This document shows, piece by piece, positions 20,504 through 34,023 of a stretch of DNA of 64,000 nt (position 1 is its first letter; each line of letters starts with the position of its first letter). The translations under genes were made by a program, and so were the position numbers. The notes beneath the pieces were generated by a model. It saw nothing but the letters and a program-made list of their open reading frames with translations, was not told the DNA's origin and did not search any database. Origin of the DNA: Rhodamnia argentea (taxonomy: Eukaryota; Streptophyta; Magnoliopsida; Myrtales; Myrtaceae); contig NC_063151.1 in NCBI RefSeq assembly GCF_020921035.1, positions 7,316,001 to 7,380,000 of the forward strand, in the 5' to 3' direction.

Positions 20504-22351
20504 GCATCAGCGCTTTGAAAAAAGGTGTTGTTCTTTTCTGATTTGTTTGCTTTTTTCTTTCATTGACAAAAGCTGATTCCTACTGTCTGGCAGTATAGTT
20601 TCCCAATTGATCCTCTCCCACAGTGCCCACGTGCTCTTAAGTCGTCCTTAGGATGGTTAATGTAGTTTGGTGTCGTGAGTGTCTTGCTGCTTGTTATGTC
20701 TCTGCTGCCCCAATTTCAGCCAAGAATTATGACTCTGACTATCTTCGTCCTTTATGAAAACTGTTGTCCCTGTAATGTTGCTGCAAATTCTACCTGAGTT
20801 GTATTACCTAAAGTATTCTTTTACTTATTTGGGCAGCTTAGCGTTATTTGGAACTTAAAACTGAGAAAGGTAGTCTGTTTTTATTAATTAGCAGCAAAAA
20901 GAGCTCAAAGGAATCAATTTGATGATGTAATGTCAAGGATTTTTCTTTTTCCTTTTTTGCTCAAACTGCAAGTAGTTACTGTCCCAGCCATTGTTATTAC
21001 TCGATATTGTTCAGGAGTAAAGCATTAGTGCTAGAGATTTTGTGGATGGCACTTTGGCACCTGTAATGAGGATTTAACAACTTGGTCATTCGAGTTAAGT
21101 TAAGAAGCATGTCAACTGTTTGATTTTATTTGTTTCCTCGGTTTGATCAGGACTTGTGCGGAAGGAGGGTAATAAGGTGGGTCTCAGCGCTCACGATAAC
21201 TGGATAATTCACTACTAGTGAATTATGTGAGAGATTGCATTGCTGATTAAGACTGATGCTGTTAAATTGGAAAGCCCTGTGGCACGGCTCAACTATATTA
21301 GAACTGCGTCTGTGTTGGCAATGGATGGATAAATAAGTCGCCAAAGTGACGGGAGAAAACTGACATTGCAATACCGCCTGGAAGAATTCAATGAAGAAAT
21401 ATGGCCCGGCATCATTCGATTCTCTTCCAGTGGTCAGATGAGAACAGGGCTTTTTTGAGAAGACACTGTGTAGCATAGCCTTAGAGCTCAATCAATTTCA
21501 CTTTCTTTTTAGATTAGATGTTCTGGAGCTACATAAGCCAGTGAATGACTCAAAAAGTGCTTCAAGAGAGTTCTCATTCTGATCAATGACTCAAAAAGTG
21601 CTTCAAGAGAGTTCTCATTCTGATCAATACTGTTTCTCTTGAAACGCCTCAAATGAATGAGCTCCAATATCTCCATTCATCTGGTTAGGTCTTTAATGCT
21701 GTGAAAAGAAACCACATCCTAGATACCTCTAAGGACGCCTGACCAGGCAATCTGATCTACTTCTATGTATGAACTTAAGCTGCCAAACATATCTACTGAG
21801 ATGCTGTTCAGTTCATACTAGTTTATGTGGAGACTGTCTGATCGAAAAATGCATTCACATAGAAGAGGTTACAATATCCAGGAGAAACCCCCTTTGCTTA
21901 CAGCTAGAAGAATACTCTTAAATTTGACAAGCAAATCACAGCAAATCCTTCAGAGTTGTTCTCCCACCACTGGTAATTTTCTCCTGCATATAACACAAGA
22001 TAAACCACGTCACGTGCGAGCAAAGTATAGCAGCAATAGTAGACGGAATGGCAGACTCTAAGATGTTTCCATCGGAATTGCTCAGCATCATATTCTTTGG
22101 CTGTCTCATTGGTAGAGCTTTTGCATGAATACTAGATTCCTGTGAGAAGCTGTATTCTATATTCTCATACTCGTCACAGCATACCGAGATAAAATATCCC
22201 TGGGTTTTCCAACTGACAGTTTTTTTTTTTTTTTTGCCAATTATGAACGTTCATCCAATGATATCTGCCAAGCACCCTGAAGAAATGCTCTAGCCTAATT
22301 AATTGCTTGTATTCCAGGACTAGTCAGACACTACAAGTGATTCTATCTCTA
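20504..22351. other. SWEET2-A 3' UTR and intergenic DNA
   Basis: Contains the 3' UTR and an AT-rich region alignable with copy B (61863-63640). An open frame at 21491-21147 (-) also exists in B, but this is explained by the recent duplication and it has no domain. Confidence 0.5.
21545..21626. repeat. Perfect 41-bp tandem duplication, copy A only
   Basis: Two identical adjacent 41-bp units (21545-21585 and 21586-21626) beginning ATGACTCAAAAAGTGC. Copy B near 62900 has a single, partly deleted unit, so the duplication arose in A or was lost in B. Confidence 0.9.
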
Positions 22352-22909
22352 TTATCTGATCAAAAAGGAAAGGAACAAGGGAAAGAAGCAGAGTGTGACG
22401 ACCTGGTTTGTACTGGCATCCTCTGACGAACCACTAAGGGGCCGACCTCGCTCGTCGTACAGAATAAGCCCGCTAAACCTTGGGAGCTCACACTTCTCCC
22501 CCATCAGTATCGGCCTCTGCCACACAGGCGACTCTGAGTTGTGGCTCTGCCACCCCACAACATCACCTTCCAATGCAAGCAGCAGCGGCGGCGGCAGCGG
22601 CCTCTTCCCCCAAGCCCCTACATTCCTCTCCCCCCACTTGCTCCCCCTGCTCCACCTCAGCGAACCCATCAACACCCTCTTGATTGCAACCCGCCCGCAT
22701 CTTGGCTCCGGCCATTCTCCATGGAAAGGGTGACTCACATTAGGTTCTTGGCTCACATTGATGACCTGCACTTGCTTTTTTCTTGCTTTCCTGAGGAATG
22801 CTGCAACAGCTCCGAGCCCCACCACAGCAACAGCAGTGCACCCAAACAGCAAGAAGGCTTCTCGGGTCGACAGTTTCCATCTGTCTTCCAAGTTCCACAA
22901 TGCTTCCAT
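22352..22909 (-). CDS. Small single-pass membrane protein of unknown function, copy A
   Basis: 185 residues as an open frame. A hydrophobic segment (FLLFGCTAVAVVGLGAVAAFL, about residues 20-40) is followed by basic RKARKKQ. A soluble tail contains GEWPEPRCGRVAIKRVLMGS, PVWQRPILMGEKCELPRFSG and LILYDERGRPL, conserved motifs of an uncharacterised land-plant family. The frame runs to 22352, but the last ~15 hydrophobic residues after DASTNQ are atypical; a splice donor may lie at CAG|GTCGTC (about 22405), with a short second exon not identified. It is divergent to the secreted-protein gene at 24188. No function is claimed. Confidence 0.7.
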   Translation of the reverse strand: MEALWNLEDRWKLSTREAFLLFGCTAVAVVGLGAVAAFLRKARKKQVQVINVSQEPNVSHPFHGEWPEPRCGRVAIKRVLMGSLRWSRGSKWGERNVGAWGKRPLPPPLLLALEGDVVGWQSHNSESPVWQRPILMGEKCELPRFSGLILYDERGRPLSGSSEDASTNQVVTLCFFPLFLSFLIR

Positions 22910-24187
22910 CCCCTCGAACTACTCGGTGCACATCTTTCTCTGTCAAGAAGATCTTATACTGGTGATGGATTGGAATGGAATGTCTATGCTATATGAATGA
23001 AAAGAGTGGGGGGTTGATGGGTTCACGTGAAGGTTCACCGCTTTGTCTGGGCTTTTGGGGCCATTTCATGCTCATGATGGTCATAGCCGTTGGTGGAAGT
23101 GTATATATATATACCCACCGATACGTAGTCCAAGATCCCAGTGACACCAATTCACGAGGTGTTCATGGGGCTACTGATGAATTCACTCTTCTTATTTACT
23201 CCGAAACCAACAGGCATGTTACCCTGTTTCATGGTCCTAATCGCTTGCCCCGAACATGGTTTTTAGCTTGTCCAAAGAGGAAAACCTCGGATGTATAATG
23301 ATTCCTTTGCCTGCCACTCACAAGATATTCCGGGAGAACTTCCATTGAACTTCCGTCCCTAAATTACAGAATTCTGCTAAGCACCATCTTTGAACTCAAA
23401 AGCGAAATTCTCTACTAGGTTTCGAAACGTGATTACAACTTAAATCACAAATCCAATCGTTGAACAGCCTACCCACATTGAAAACTTCATAATCACCTCC
23501 AGCAATATTGTTTAAGCCTGTTCATAAATCACTTCCTGCAGATAGCCATCATTTTCAAATTTAAACAATATCTTCTTTCAAATTTATATACTGACCGGAA
23601 GGATCCTGGTATCTATTAAAGATACTTTACTAGATTATCAAGATTGTTTTGCGGATTTCGGCGGTCAAGCCCTGTTATTTAAGCTCTAAATAGGATATAA
23701 TTTAAGACGATGAACCAATGTAACAGCCGATATTACTCTTAAGTTTTGTTGTTCTATTGATTCATATAAAGTAATTGGTACATAACACTTTTATGTTCTT
23801 TTTATTTATTTATATGGGTTCATCATTTTTAATCGTTCTTCGGCTAGTGAACTTAGAGAGCCATATGATCTTATCCATCCTTTACTGCGCAAACTCGCAA
23901 TGCGGGTCCGCACGGAGGTCGTGCTTCTTTTGCTCAATAGATGAAGTTTGAATTGTACATTTTATAGAAGAATAAGATAAATCTGAGCAACTAGAAAACA
24001 AAACTATCATGTTTTGAATCACTCAATCCTGTTGAGATTAAGCCACGGATCTGAAGATTGAGATGAGTACTCATCTGATTCTCGTTTAAGTTATTGCTGA
24101 CTCTACACCAGTTCTGTAAGTACAACCTATAGACATACTACTAAGCTCTGCATTTGACTACATTGGCAACTCGCGTGGAGCATAAGA
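22910..24187. other. Shared divergent promoter region
   Basis: About 1.3 kb between the minus-strand membrane-protein gene and the plus-strand secreted-protein gene. AT-rich, with no coding region or transposon terminus recognised. Confidence 0.5.
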
Positions 24188-26086
24188 ATGGCTAAGTTTA
24201 GATTCCTTTTCTCGTTTTTGCTCTCGCTCTGTCTTCTCCGATCGTGCATGATTGCCACGGAAGAAAATGTTGCGGCAATCCAGTGGCCTGCTTCAAAATA
24301 TGTCTCAGCAGTTGGACAACCCGGCATGAAAAATGACAATCTAAGGGTCGCGATCGAAGCCTGGAACCAGTGCAACGAGGTTGGTGAAGAAGCTCCTAAT
24401 ATGGGAAGTCCTAGAATAGCAGATTGCTTCGACGTTGACTATTCTTCTGCAGCAAGTAAGTTCATTTCTGTTGATAGAAAGAAGAATGAATACCCATCTT
24501 GATTTTATCTTTCAGTAGATCTGGTTTTAGCCGGACACGGTGAAGTGCATTAGTGATTAGCCCACACCTGATGACCAAGCAATGTGTTCCATCCGATTTA
24601 CAGAGAAGTCGAGTCACAAGGTGAACAAAATAGAAAAACGGCTTGGCATATTGAACGCCACGACATACCGAGGAATAAAGGCATCCGTCGTGAACGAGTA
24701 TGCAGCTCAGAAAGAAGTCTACTTAGGCAACAAGTGCGAAGTAGTGGATGTACCGATGCCGTGGCAGTTCTGGATGATCATGCTCAAGAGCGGCAATTTG
24801 GACACCGTGTCCCAAAGGTGCAAGAAGAACGGCAGAGAGGCGCCCATTTTCCCGCCCGAGCCGAGGTTCCCGTGCTTCGGAGACGGATGCATGAACATGC
24901 CCTTGATGTACCACGACTACACCAGCATCCGCGATCATAACAAACTCCGAGGGAGGTATTATGGGACATGGGACTTGGATACCGACGTCAAGAAGGCAAT
25001 TCATGCCGATGAGACCTCGTTTTTCTCGGTGACGTGGGAGAAGGAGATCGGAAAGGGGAGTTGGGTGTTTCATCTTCTGCTGAAGACATCGAAGAAGTAT
25101 CCATGGCTGATGCTCTACTTGAGGTCGGACTCGACGACGGGCTTCTCTGGAGGTTATCACTATGAAACTAGGGGAATGACTAAAATAGTAAGTACTATGC
25201 TTCTCGGTGAAATCTCTAGTATGCATCAATGACAGGACAGTCCTATAGAATTGACACAAATCAAAATGGTAACTTTTCACTGCACACTGTCCATTTTCAG
25301 GTTCCAAAATCACCCGATTTCAAGGTGAAGTTCACACTAGACATAAAGCAAGGAGGAGGACCAAGCAGCCAGTTCTACCTGATGGACATTGGAAGCTGTT
25401 GGAAGAACAACGGGAAGCCGTGCGATGGCAATGTGAAGACAGACGTCACCAGGTACAGCGAGATGATTCTAAATCCTGAGACGGAGGCGTGGTGCCGGTC
25501 GGACAACCTCAAGAACTGCCCGCCGATCCACACCTTCCCGAATGGGACCAGAGTCCACCGCACGGACGAGGCCGACTTCCCTTACGAAGCCTACCATGTG
25601 TACTGCGCTCCTGGGAACGCCAGAGTCCAGGAAGAGCCATACGCCCCGTGCGACGCGTACAGCAATCCCCACGCCCAGGAAATACTGCAAATCCTGCCCC
25701 ATCCAGTGTGGGGAGAGTATGGGTACCCTACAAAGAAGGGTGAGGGCTGGGTTGGCGATCCTAGGACTTGGTATCTTGATGTTGGAAGGCTTTCTCATTC
25801 ACTTTACTTTTACCAGGTAAACATACGCTCCTTCAATTTCCATGATAGCGAAGGGATGCATTTGAGAGGGACGTTCTCAATAGATATTTCGTATGAACGA
25901 TGCAAATATGACATTACCTAAGATATGTCTCTTCAACTTTGGAAATTGCAGGATCCAGGTACTGAACCCGTTGAAAGGCATTGGCCATCAATCGATTTGG
26001 GAACGGAAATATATGTGAGCGATAATCAAGTCGCCGAATGGACCGTAAGCGACTTCGACATAATTGTTCTGTCAGAAGGCATATGA
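24188..26086 (+). CDS. Secreted plant protein of the DUF7705 type
   Basis: Four exons, 24188-24455, 24604-25187, 25301-25816 and 25952-26086, join in phase to a 500-residue protein. The N-terminus (MAKFRFLFSFLLSLCLLRSC) is a clear signal peptide. The body has family-like motifs: NLRVAIEAWNQCNEVG, GSPRIADCFDV, PWQFWMIMLKSGN, RFPCFGDGCMN, QFYLMDIGSCWKNNG and WGEYGYPTKKGEGWVGDPRTW, plus many cysteines suggesting disulfides. I relate it to the uncharacterised secreted family sometimes annotated as calcium-ion-binding in Arabidopsis (At2g04280/At4g12700), from memory and with moderate certainty. Role unknown; apoplast or cell wall is inferred from the signal peptide and lack of membrane segments. 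Confidence 0.8.
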
Positions 26087-27287
26087 ATATATGATATGAC
26101 TATAATGCTTTTATTTATTTATTTATTAATAGTGATAGTACAAAACATCATAGCATGATAGGACCTTCGCTCGACTAGTGAAACCATTGAATATAGCATG
26201 TCACATCTTGTCAAAAATTTCATTTATAGTTCGTGACATTTCTTTTTGTTATAAGAATACAATTAGTGGAAGATTTAGAGGTTTTTTAAAACGTTTCGTA
26301 AGCTTGTTCTGCGTGGACGAAAAAGTTACCACCCGAGACAATTCAATTCTCTAAAAGCTACCAGAACTTACGGAAGGACTAACGTGAAGGACGGTGATAG
26401 ATTTTAGGCACTTTGTGCGTGTAATTGTCCATGCATATATCACTAGTCATATTTGCCAATTAAGAGCTAAACCCCTCAACCTAAATCAACGCACGTTGAA
26501 TGGTACAATCAACCTGTTTGAGTATGTATTATTACGCATCTATATTGGGATATGACCTTTTCTTGTTACAACACGCATAGACATTGACACGCCTTCTAGG
26601 GCAACCGATAGGTAGCTGGTAAATTTAGAAACTGGAGGACACCAGTCTTAGATTTGAAAGTCGCCAATATAGACCCATCAACTCTCTTTTTCTCACTTTA
26701 TATTCGGGAATCTGAAAAGCATGAGGCTACATGAAGCTGCTCGTTAGATTCGGTCCAAGATGCTGTGCTATTTCCGCTATTCTTGTTAGACAATAATTAC
26801 CAAGCCACACGGTCAGGATAGCATCCTGAAAATTCTTCAATATTCAATGGAGCCAATACATTTCGGTAGGTATGTATGTCCATTAAGTATCCTTCTTATC
26901 ATCATCTCTAGTTAAATAATCAAAGAACACAGCTAAAAGCAAGCAAGCTGAATCAAAAGGGCCATTCAACCAAAGATATAACTCACATCCTCATCAAATT
27001 GTAGATTTCTTTTTTCCAAACCAAGATTGAATTTTGAAGATAACAGTCAATTCCTAGCGCGTGTTAAATTTGAATGGACTGGCATACTCGGGGCGAAGAC
27101 TTTCTGGAAGAATGAGGGGGTTATTTCCACTAGTAAATCAATGCCGTACATCTGTAAATCATACGAGACCCTAAATAATGACACAAGGAGTTCACTACAC
27201 TCAAATAAGCCACGAATGGAGTCCCCAAAAAGACCCTTCTCAACCGGCCATGCAGACATCTTCTGGAGGAGACGACTCGTGTGGATA
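26087..27287. other. Intergenic, no gene seen
   Basis: About 1.2 kb of AT-rich DNA between the convergent 3' ends of the secreted-protein gene and the MAP kinase. Open frames here are overlapped or short and show no domain. Confidence 0.5.
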
Positions 27288-27553
27288 CTAGCCATACTGA
27301 ACCGAACCCACATTTCTGTGAGCCGAGATGGCAACAGCAGCAGCACCAACGGCCCCAAACTGAGATTGTGCCTGAAACACTTTAGCTTCTATAGCAATTC
27401 TATCCTTTAACTGCCCTACCCCTACCTCAGCCTGGGTTGGGAAGTACGGATTGGTATGTACATCTATCTTGGCCATGCCAGGGACCGGATTCACTGCCAT
27501 TCTATATTGTGAGCCCCGTGTTGGTTTTTCTTGTAGATGGCTGTTGTCAGTTT

Positions 27554-27985
27554 TGTTAGAGTTATCTTAATGTGTGCTTATATTAATTGAGATTATAATA
27601 ACTGATTTGGTCTAATAAATATTGGATATAAAATTTCTTAATGGGCCTAATATGGGCCTAGCTATTGTGGGCCGAGTTCGGCCCGGCCCGTGATGAGAGG
27701 GCCCGCCAAAAACTCTATAAATAGCGCTCGGTCCCTCCTCTAACTTTTAAGGATTCAGAAATCACTTCACATAAAATTCAGAGAAAAAGTGAAGGGCGTC
27801 TCATCGAGCCAGCCATACGGAGGGTAATAGAGGAGAAGATCTAGAGCGTCGGATCATTGCGATTTCGCTTGAAGCACCATGGATTCCAAATCAGGTGCAC
27901 AAACTATTTATTTTCTCCGTATAGCGTTCTATTTCTAGCTATGGTGGTCTTGGGATAGCCGCAATGAGGTTTATAGCGGCCAACG
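27554..27985 (+). repeat. 5' LTR of the Copia element
   Basis: Matches 34024-34455 end to end. It contains a TATA box (CTCTATAAATAGCGCTC), the probable element promoter. The final base is G instead of the A in LTR2, so the terminal CA is lost. Confidence 0.93.
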
Positions 27986-28089
27986 GTTAGTATAAGAGCA
28001 ATTCCATAGTCTAGATCCGGAACCTTCGGTTTTTGCTTGTTTCCAAAAATTTGGACGGATGAAAATTGAATTTTATTGCATATTCGAAA

Positions 28090-28650
28090 TCAGCTCGTCG
28101 TTCCGAGCATTTTGAGGGGTGGCTGGCCTCCTACGGAGGCCGCACGGCGCCTCACGCGCGCTACGCACCACCGCGGTGACGGATCGGCGCGGGTCACGCG
28201 CGCCCATGCGCAGCGTGCGCGGCACGCCTCGGGCGCGTGCACAGCACGTATGGGTCGAGGCGGCTGCGCGCGCGCGGCGTGACGTGCGTGCGATACGTGT
28301 CTTGACACGTGTCGCTTCCGGGCGAGGACGTGGCCCCACGTGGCTGCTGACGTCATCATGACGTCGGCACGCCACCGCTTTGCGTCCAGGTCGAACCGGA
28401 TCGACCCAACCCGGATCCGGTCACCCGACCCGTTGACCGGTTCAACCCAACCCAACCCATTAACCGGTTCGACCGGTCAATGGCCGGACTGGATTTTGTG
28501 TGGATTGGTCGTTGGACCGGCCGGCACGCACGGCCAGACGTGCCTAGCACGTGGGCGCGTAACCCCCACGCGCCGAGGCTTTAGCCGGTGCGTGTGGGCG
28601 CGTCCAAGTTCCGTTTGGGCGATTTTGGTACCGGCGTGCTCGTATGGAGA
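28090..28650 (+). other. Very GC- and CpG-rich leader of the Copia element
   Basis: Untranslated internal DNA between LTR1 and gag, strikingly rich in CGCGC, CACGTGG/CCACGTGG, TGACGTCA-like and ACCGGTT(C/G) words, in contrast to the AT-rich flanks. Open frames on both strands here are by-products of base composition. Confidence 0.7.
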
Positions 28651-29428
28651 TTCGCTACATTATGGTATATTTATTTTACATATTTAGAGCTTTTAAAGAT
28701 TGAAAAATGCATAAAAACCCTATATATGTGTATTTAGGGGGGTATTTTTGGCATTTTTCTTATATTTCCATATAATTTTGGAAATACTAAGGCTAGCTCA
28801 TACGTGTATAACCATATAGAGAATGTGTAGAGTATTCTAAAGTATTGGCATGTATAAAGGTTAACATGCATCAATAAATGAAGCAATGTCATTGGCATCA
28901 TATGTGATTTTAATGACAACTACCTATGTCTTTAAGTTTAAAATTACATATATATGATGAAGGTGAGACATAAAGATTATATCCTTGGTACGAGTGAGTT
29001 TTAAAGATTCAATTGGGTCATGACCGCCAAAGTGGCACACTTGATTGAGTTTGAGAAATATCGGTCTCATATTGTGGGGATGTCTCCTATTCTAATACAT
29101 GGTTATACTCCCAAATGATGTGATTATGTATTGATTATGGAGGGATACATGTACATCATATGGTTGAGGATTGATTAGGTCTGGTGGTTCATATACCCAA
29201 AGGTGGTGATTCACGAAGATTGGAATATATTCTGATGACAGCTGACATGTGGAGAGTTTACAACCGTACGTTATACAATCTATCCAAAGGTGATTATATG
29301 ATGGTACAAGTAACTCTCTAGTTGTGTACTTATACGGTTTTTTAAGTTACATAATACTCACTTGATGCTGATTAATGCATTGCTTGTTTTTCCAGTCACA
29401 TTATCTGTGAACGGCAACTCCATTACGA

Positions 29429-32400
29429 TTGAAGTTCTTCACGGTTCAAATTTTAAGAAATGGAAGAGAGGATTTTCTGTTTGCTATGGAACTAGTGGAT
29501 GTTCATGTGGCTCTTTATGAAGATAAGCCAGCTAATCTCATTGAGACCAGTACAATAATTGAGATGGCACGTTTTGCCGTTTGGGAAAAGAGCAACATGA
29601 TGCGCTTGTTATCAATGAAGCGATCCATACATGAACATTTAAAGAGTAGTCTGCTAGTTGATCGCCTTGCGAAAGAAATGATGGAAGTTTTAATGGCCAT
29701 AAATCGAGTATCATCTAATGCTGAGGTTGGGACACTCGTCCATGTACTTTTTAACATGAAGTATAATATGGGTGCAGGAGGAGTTAGGGATTATATCCCG
29801 AGAATGCTGGATTTGCAAACAAAACTTAAGATTTCGAGTATTATAATTCATGATGCCATTATGGTACATCAAGCTTTAAACACCCTTCCCCCTGAGTTTG
29901 GTATGATCAAGACCAGTTTCAACACACAAGATAAGACTTGGTCTATTAATGATTTGACAGCTAAGGTGGTGGCGGAAGAAGAAAAGCTGAAAAAGGATGG
30001 GGGGCATTACGCCATGGTTGCCTCCAGTTCCGGCACTAAGAAAGGTAAAGGGTTCAAACTTCGTACTCGTAAAGCAACTCATTTTGCCACTGGTTCAACC
30101 GACAAGACGGGTCATAAGAAAGCGTCCTTTAAAAAGGATAATGACCGCTGCTTCTTCTGTAAGAAAAGAGGTCACAAGAAAAAGGACTGCTTCAAGTATA
30201 AGAATTGGCTATCTAAACGTGAGGATGCAGGTATTGATTCTTTGGCATCTGTTTGTGAATCCAACCTATCCGAAGCCCCATCTAGTTCATGGTGGTTAGA
30301 TAGTGGTGCAACTAATCATGTTACGTTTATCATGCAGGGGTTCATAAACCGAAGGAAGCCAAATCAAGATGAATCAAACCTCAAAGTGGGAGATAACAAT
30401 AAAGTCGACGTTGAGTTCGTGGGAGATATAATTTTGGTTTTAGAATCTGGTTTCAACTTGATGTTAAGGAACACTTTTTATGTACCTTCCCTTAGACGGA
30501 ACTTAGTGTACGTATCATGTTTGGACATGTGTGGTTACTCTTTTGAAATAAAGAACAATGTGATTTTCATGTTTTTTAATTCAAATAAAGTTGGGTACTA
30601 CAATATGTCTAATGGATTGTACATATTGTGTTTAACTCCCAATGAAATATACGTCGTTTATACAGTTGAGAATATTATCTCTAAAAGAACTCTACCTAAG
30701 GAACAGTCTTACGTATTGTGGCATAAACGTCTTGATCACATTTCTAGGAAAAGAGTGGAAAGGCTGATAAAAGTTGACATCCTACCTACTCTTAAAAGTG
30801 ACCTGGAAATTTGCATAGATCGTTGTAGAGGTAAGATGACTAAGATAAAGAAGAAGACAACGATCCATGAGTTCGACCTATTGGAGCTCATTCACACCGA
30901 TATCGGTGGACCTTATACTGCGACCTTGTGTAGAAATTTTTATTTCATCACTTTTATAGATGACTATTCCCGATATGGTTATCTATCCTTGATTAAGGAA
31001 AAGTCTGAGTCTCTTGACAAGTTCAAGATATTTGGATTTGAAGTCGAGAAATAGTTGAGAAAAGTCATAAATGTTGTCGGATCTGACCGAGGTGGCGAAT
31101 ATTATGGTCGACATGGCGATGCTGGACAGCTTAAAGGGCCATTTGCCATATACTTAGAGGATTCTTGGATAATAGCTTAGTTTAATATGCCCGGGAGTCC
31201 TGAGCAGAATGGTGTAGCCGAAAGGCGTAATCGCACCCTTATGGATATGATGAGGAGTATGATTATTAGAACCAACTTGCCACCTTTTCTTTAGGGTGAA
31301 GCTTTGAAAACAGCCCTTTATGTTTTAAATCGGGTTCCCACTAAAGTTGTTCCATTGACTCCTTTTGAGTTATGGACTGGACGTAAACCCAGTTTAAATC
31401 ATCTAACAGTTTGGGGTTGTCCTTTAGAAGCGAAATTATATGATCCAACATTAAGTAAGTTGGACTCTAGAACCACTCGATGCTACTTCGTGTCTTATCT
31501 AGATCATTCGAAGGGATATCGATTTTATAACCCTAATGGAGGTACAAGAATTGTGGAGTCACGGACAGCGAAGTTTTCGGAATTTGATGTAGTCGAAAAG
31601 GGTAGTTGTTCGAAGACTATAGAAGATAACGGTACGATGGAAACTACTATGTCGTTTCCTCTACCAATACAAACCATTGTGGAGCCTCCAATACCATAGA
31701 TCGAGGCTGTTGGGCTTCGGGATCCAATTATTGAAACATTCATCGATAAAGTTACTCAGGCCCCACGGTTGCAGAATCAAGTTGAGGTAGCTCCACTTAG
31801 AGGGTCAATTAGGCAGAGAAGATCAGCTATTCCATCGGACAATATAGTCTATCTAGAAGAGCAAGACTACGATATCGGTTGTGTGGTTGATCCAGTTACT
31901 TATACATATGTTGTTTCTTGTCCTCAATCAGATTTGTGGATGGATGCGATGATAGATGAGATGTAGTCTATGAGACATAATGGTGTCTGGGAACTTGTTG
32001 TATTGCCCGACAATCATAAAGCAATTGGCTGCAAATGGGTGTATAAGACAAAAGAGACTCTAAAGGAAAGATAGAAAAGCTTAAAGCTAGACTGGTAGCC
32101 AAATGTTTCACTCGGAGAGAAGGAGTGGACTATGAAGCAACTTTTTTTCCAGTTTCTTCTAAAGATTCTTTCAGAGTGATCATGGCATTAGTAGCTCATT
32201 TAGATATGGAGTTACATCAGACGGATGTAAAGACCGCTTTTCTGAATGGAGATCTTGATGAGGAAGTTTATATGGTACAACTCGAAGGTTTTGCAGCTGA
32301 TGATTCGGGTAAGCTTGTGTGTAGACCGAGAATGTCTATTTATGGTCTCAAGCAAGCTTCCGGACAATGGTATTTAAAGTTTCATAGTGTTGTGACTTTT

Positions 32401-33453
32401 TTCGATTTTGTGGAAAATAGAGTGGATCGGTGTATATCTTGCAAGGTCGGTGGGAGGAAATTCATTTTTCTCGTTCTTTATGTGGACGACATTCTACTTG
32501 CGAGCGGTGATATTGAATTACCGCATGAAACAAAACAGATATTGTCAGAGAACTTTGATATAAAGGACCTTGGTGATGCGTCTTTTGTCCTTGGCATTGA
32601 GATCCATAAGGATCGTTCTCGCCGGGTATTAGGTTTATCTCGGAGGGCATATATTGATTGTATTCTGGAAAGAATTAATATGCAGCATTGCAAACCAGGA
32701 ATTGTTCCTGTCTATAAAGGTGATAAATTGAGTCTTTCACGGTGTCCTCATTCGGATATTGAGAAAGCTCAGATGAAGGATATACCTTATACTAGAGCAA
32801 TTGGTAGTATCATGTATGCACAAGTTTGCACTAGACCGGATATTGCTTTTGCAACAAGACTTCTAGGTAGATATCGGTCAAATCGAGGACACGATCACTG
32901 GGTTGTTGCCAAGAAGGTCTTGAGGTACTTAAAGAAGACGAAAGACTATATGCTGATTTACAGACACGTTCAAGACCTATAGCTAGTTGGATATTCGGAT
33001 TTAGATTATGCTGGCTGTTAAGATGATAAAAAGTCGACATCGGGATACATTTTTGTATCATGGAAAAGTGAGAAACAAAAAAAGGTATCATCCTCTACCA
33101 TGTAAGTGGAGTTTATAGCATGCTATGTAGTTGCTACTGGGGCTATTTGGCTCCGGAACCTCATTAGGGAGTTGACCGTATTTGATTTTGTTGATAGGCT
33201 CATACGGTTGTACTGTGATAGTAACTCTGCAGTGTTGTTTATTAACAACAACAGAGGTCTTAAGGGATCTAAGCACATGGAGGTCAAGTTTTTGACCATA
33301 AAGGAATCTGTGCAAAATGGCGACGTTGCAATAGAGTATATTTCCACAGATGATATGGTTGCAGACCTATTGACTAAAGGTCTTCGCCCTTATGTATTTG
33401 AACGACATGTCATTAGCATGGGCTTAGTGGCATCGTTGGATGCTGTTGTCTAG
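29429..33453 (+). pseudogene. Copia gag-pol remnant
   Basis: Pieces in order: gag-like region with zinc knuckle CFFCKKRGHKKKDCF (about 30151-30195), protease WWLDSGATNH (near 30292), integrase with LWHKRLDH and ELIHTDIGGPY (30717-31050), RT with the YVDD box (32480-32491) and RNase H with YCDSNSAV and DLLTKG (33210-33380). The polyprotein is not continuous: a frame change lies near the start of gag, a TAG at 31052-31054 interrupts integrase, and further stops follow near 31290, 31697, 31965 and 32981. The element cannot make an intact polyprotein itself. Confidence 0.9.
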
Positions 33454-34023
33454 TGGGAGCCATTTTGTTTTGCTCTAATAAAGATTATATCCGTGTTTGT
33501 TACATATTGTAACATTTTGATATGTATTAAAGTCTGTATACAATATTTGTGATAAATACATACATTTGATGAAAATCTTGAGGTATGTGTAAACCTTGAG
33601 TATTGGCTATGGGTATTTGGTTACTAGCCGTATTAATATGTCTTGTTACACATAAAGTACAGTTAACTATAAAGATAAGACATATGTGAGTTCATCGGAA
33701 CCACATTGACATTCTCCGGTGACACATTAAGTTTTGTGACACATAAAGTGAGAGAATAGCGATTGACAAAGGGAATGACACAAAAGATATCCCTATTTTA
33801 TGAAGTGTCATCCAATTGCCACACTACCATATTAAATCCATATCGGTAGAGTTAAGAGCACTCGTAACCATGGATGGCTCTGTGTACAATTTTATGCATT
33901 CATCGCCATGATTCGATGTTTGATACTCTATGAGATCGGATTGGCCGTTAAGAATAATCCCTATACCAGCATAAAGGTGCGAACTACAATACATTTTCAA
34001 TTAATATAGCTCAAGTGGGAGAA

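Larger units (their letters stand above)
16861..22740. repeat. Segmental duplication copy A, right block
   Basis: Homologous to 54280-64000, starting at TGCATAACCATAAT. Homology covers the SWEET2 gene with its introns and 3' region and most of the small membrane-protein gene. It is followed to the window edge in copy B, so the true right border is unknown. Confidence 0.92.

Noticed and set aside
21147-21491. Minus-strand frame conserved at 62583-62846
   Set aside because: In the SWEET2 3' flank; conserved only as part of the duplication, no family resemblance, no splice context.
28073-28687. Several open frames up to 121 codons
   Set aside because: By-products of the GC-rich Copia leader; arginine/alanine-rich with no motif.
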